Assembly: GCA_016650415.1 (NCBI GenBank)
Contig: JAENVU010000495.1
Span: 1 to 11,532, forward strand
Reading direction: 5' to 3'
Origin: Acidimicrobiia bacterium
GTDB taxonomy: Bacteria > Actinomycetota > Acidimicrobiia > IMCC26256 > JAENVU01
DNA length: 11,532 nt
The first letter of the stretch is position 1; every line of letters starts with the position of its first letter. A program made the position numbers and the translations under genes. Shown here in pieces: positions 10,640 to 11,532 of this stretch. Below the pieces are notes generated by a model. It did no database searches, had not been told where the DNA came from, and saw only the letters and a list, made by a program, of their open reading frames with translations.

Positions 10640-11532
10640 ATGCTCCAAGAGATTCAGGTCACACCGCTCGACGGAGCCCGCCTGTACGCGCTCGTGGGCG
10701 CGGCGCGGTCCGCCGATTTCGAAACCGCCGCGGCCCGAGCGCGTGCGACCCTCGGTGGCCGAGCGGTCGTCAACGTCAACTCGACCGCGTCCGGCGGCGG
10801 CGTCGCCGAACTGCTCCAGACGTTGCTGGCCTACGCCCGGGGCGCAGGGGTCGACACGCGGTGGCTCGTCATCGACGGCGATCCGAACTTCTTCACGATC
10901 ACCAAACGCATTCACAACCACCTCTACGGGACTCCCGGCGACGGGTACCCCCTCGACGAGACGGCGCGCACCCACTATGAGTCGATCCTTGCGCCCAACG
11001 CCGCGGCGCTGAGCGAGGCGATCGCACCCGACGATGTCGTCCTGCTCCACGACCCCCAGACCGCGGCCCTCGTCCCGCACCTCCGCCGGGCCGGGACGAA
11101 GGTCGTCTGGCGCTGCCACGTCGGCTCCGACACGAGCAACGACTTCACGGATCGAGCGTGGAGCTTTCTCCGGCCGTACCTCGAGTTCGCCGACGCATTC
11201 GTGTTCACCCGCGCGGATTTCGCACCCGACTGGATGGACCGCGATCGCCTCCACGTGATCACACCGTCGATCGACCCGTTCAGTGCCAAGAACGCCGAGT
11301 TCGACGCCGACACCGCGCGCGCCATCCTCACCCACGTCGGGCTCTTCGAGGACTCGGGCGGCACCGGATCGTTCGAGTTCGCCTACACCGGCGGGCGCCC
11401 CGGCCGGGTCTCGGGCTGCATCGACACGCTCGGGACCGGTCGCCCGCCGGCGGACCGACCACTGGTCACCCAGCTCTCACGCTGGGACACCCAGAAGGAC
11501 ATGATCGGTGTCCTCCGGGCGTTCGCCCGCCA
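10640..11532 (+). CDS. treT: trehalose-synthase-type GT4 glycosyltransferase (3' end beyond window)
   Basis: This shows 297 residues from the ATG at 10640, with an in-frame TGA at 10634-10636 just upstream, so the start cannot lie further back. It runs off the right edge, with about 100-120 residues of a typical TreT missing. The N-terminal domain has VVNVNSTASGGGVAELLQTLL (43-63), WLVIDGDPNFFTITKRIHNHLYG (75-97), VVLLHDPQTA (133-142) and VVWRCHVGSD (155-164), all as in GT4 trehalose synthases, which join a nucleotide-activated glucose to glucose. ITPSIDPFSAKN (207-218) and LSRWDTQKDMIGVLRAF (279-295) begin the donor-binding domain. A floppy Gly-rich stretch separates them. The spacing after the VOC gene is 45 bp with no clear Shine-Dalgarno or promoter, so read-through from lexA is possible. 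The trehalose role is by family; a relative with another product is possible. Confidence 0.85.
   Translation, partial: MLQEIQVTPLDGARLYALVGAARSADFETAAARARATLGGRAVVNVNSTASGGGVAELLQTLLAYARGAGVDTRWLVIDGDPNFFTITKRIHNHLYGTPGDGYPLDETARTHYESILAPNAAALSEAIAPDDVVLLHDPQTAALVPHLRRAGTKVVWRCHVGSDTSNDFTDRAWSFLRPYLEFADAFVFTRADFAPDWMDRDRLHVITPSIDPFSAKNAEFDADTARAILTHVGLFEDSGGTGSFEFAYTGGRPGRVSGCIDTLGTGRPPADRPLVTQLSRWDTQKDMIGVLRAFAR

Noticed and set aside
10445..11335. 296-residue minus-strand open frame opposite the glycosyltransferase
   Set aside because: It overlaps two well-recognised plus-strand genes, and its Val/Arg/Glu/Gly-rich sequence has no domain.

Overview
The window is GC-rich DNA (GTG/TTG starts, G/C-ending third codon positions) with an actinobacterial look. 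It carries the actinobacterial arrangement lexA facing a LysM-protein gene, nrdR and nrdJ, with LexA operators of the actinobacterial/Bacillus type (CGAAC-N4-GTTCG). A member of Actinomycetota is well supported. A deep lineage such as Acidimicrobiia is only a guess.

Region 1 (1-1250) is a decayed, mobile-element-scarred stretch. It holds the 3' remnant of an unrecognised minus-strand gene (156-332), then a 653-bp IS6-family element (333-985). Both terminal inverted repeats of the element survive, but the transposase gene has lost about 60 codons and is frameshifted. About 200 bp without a gene follow. Region 2 (1191-3850) is a minus-strand signalling cassette: an OmpR-type response regulator, a sensor histidine kinase, and a small secreted acidic low-complexity protein with its own promoter region. 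A matching 16-bp element (13 of 16 identical) lies before the regulator gene and before the secreted-protein gene, which suggests one regulon. Region 3 (3850-5150) is accessory: a gene-free stretch, then a two-gene minus-strand operon of a DUF4365 protein (probably of PD-(D/E)XK nuclease type) and a 61-residue AlpA-like helix-turn-helix protein. It is separated from nrdJ by overlapping hairpins and nested direct repeats.

Region 4 (5151-11532) is the conserved core. The minus-strand series LysM protein, nrdR, nrdJ supplies an SOS-controlled envelope protein, the repressor of ribonucleotide reductase genes, and the B12-dependent class II ribonucleotide reductase. nrdJ has its own near-consensus promoter (TTGACA-N17-TGTAAT), an NrdR-box-like palindrome in its leader and a leader of about 190 nt. 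lexA diverges from the LysM gene. The 93-bp control region holds four LexA-box-like palindromes, three of them exactly 30 bp apart, which overlap both promoters; lexA appears leaderless. lexA overlaps a VOC (glyoxalase-fold) gene by 4 bp, and a trehalose-synthase-type GT4 glycosyltransferase gene runs off the right end.

Taken together, the core couples DNA-damage sensing (LexA), probable division or envelope control (LysM protein) and dNTP supply (NrdR, NrdJ). The left third is accessory DNA. All identifications come from reading motifs and family resemblance by eye; no database search was run.
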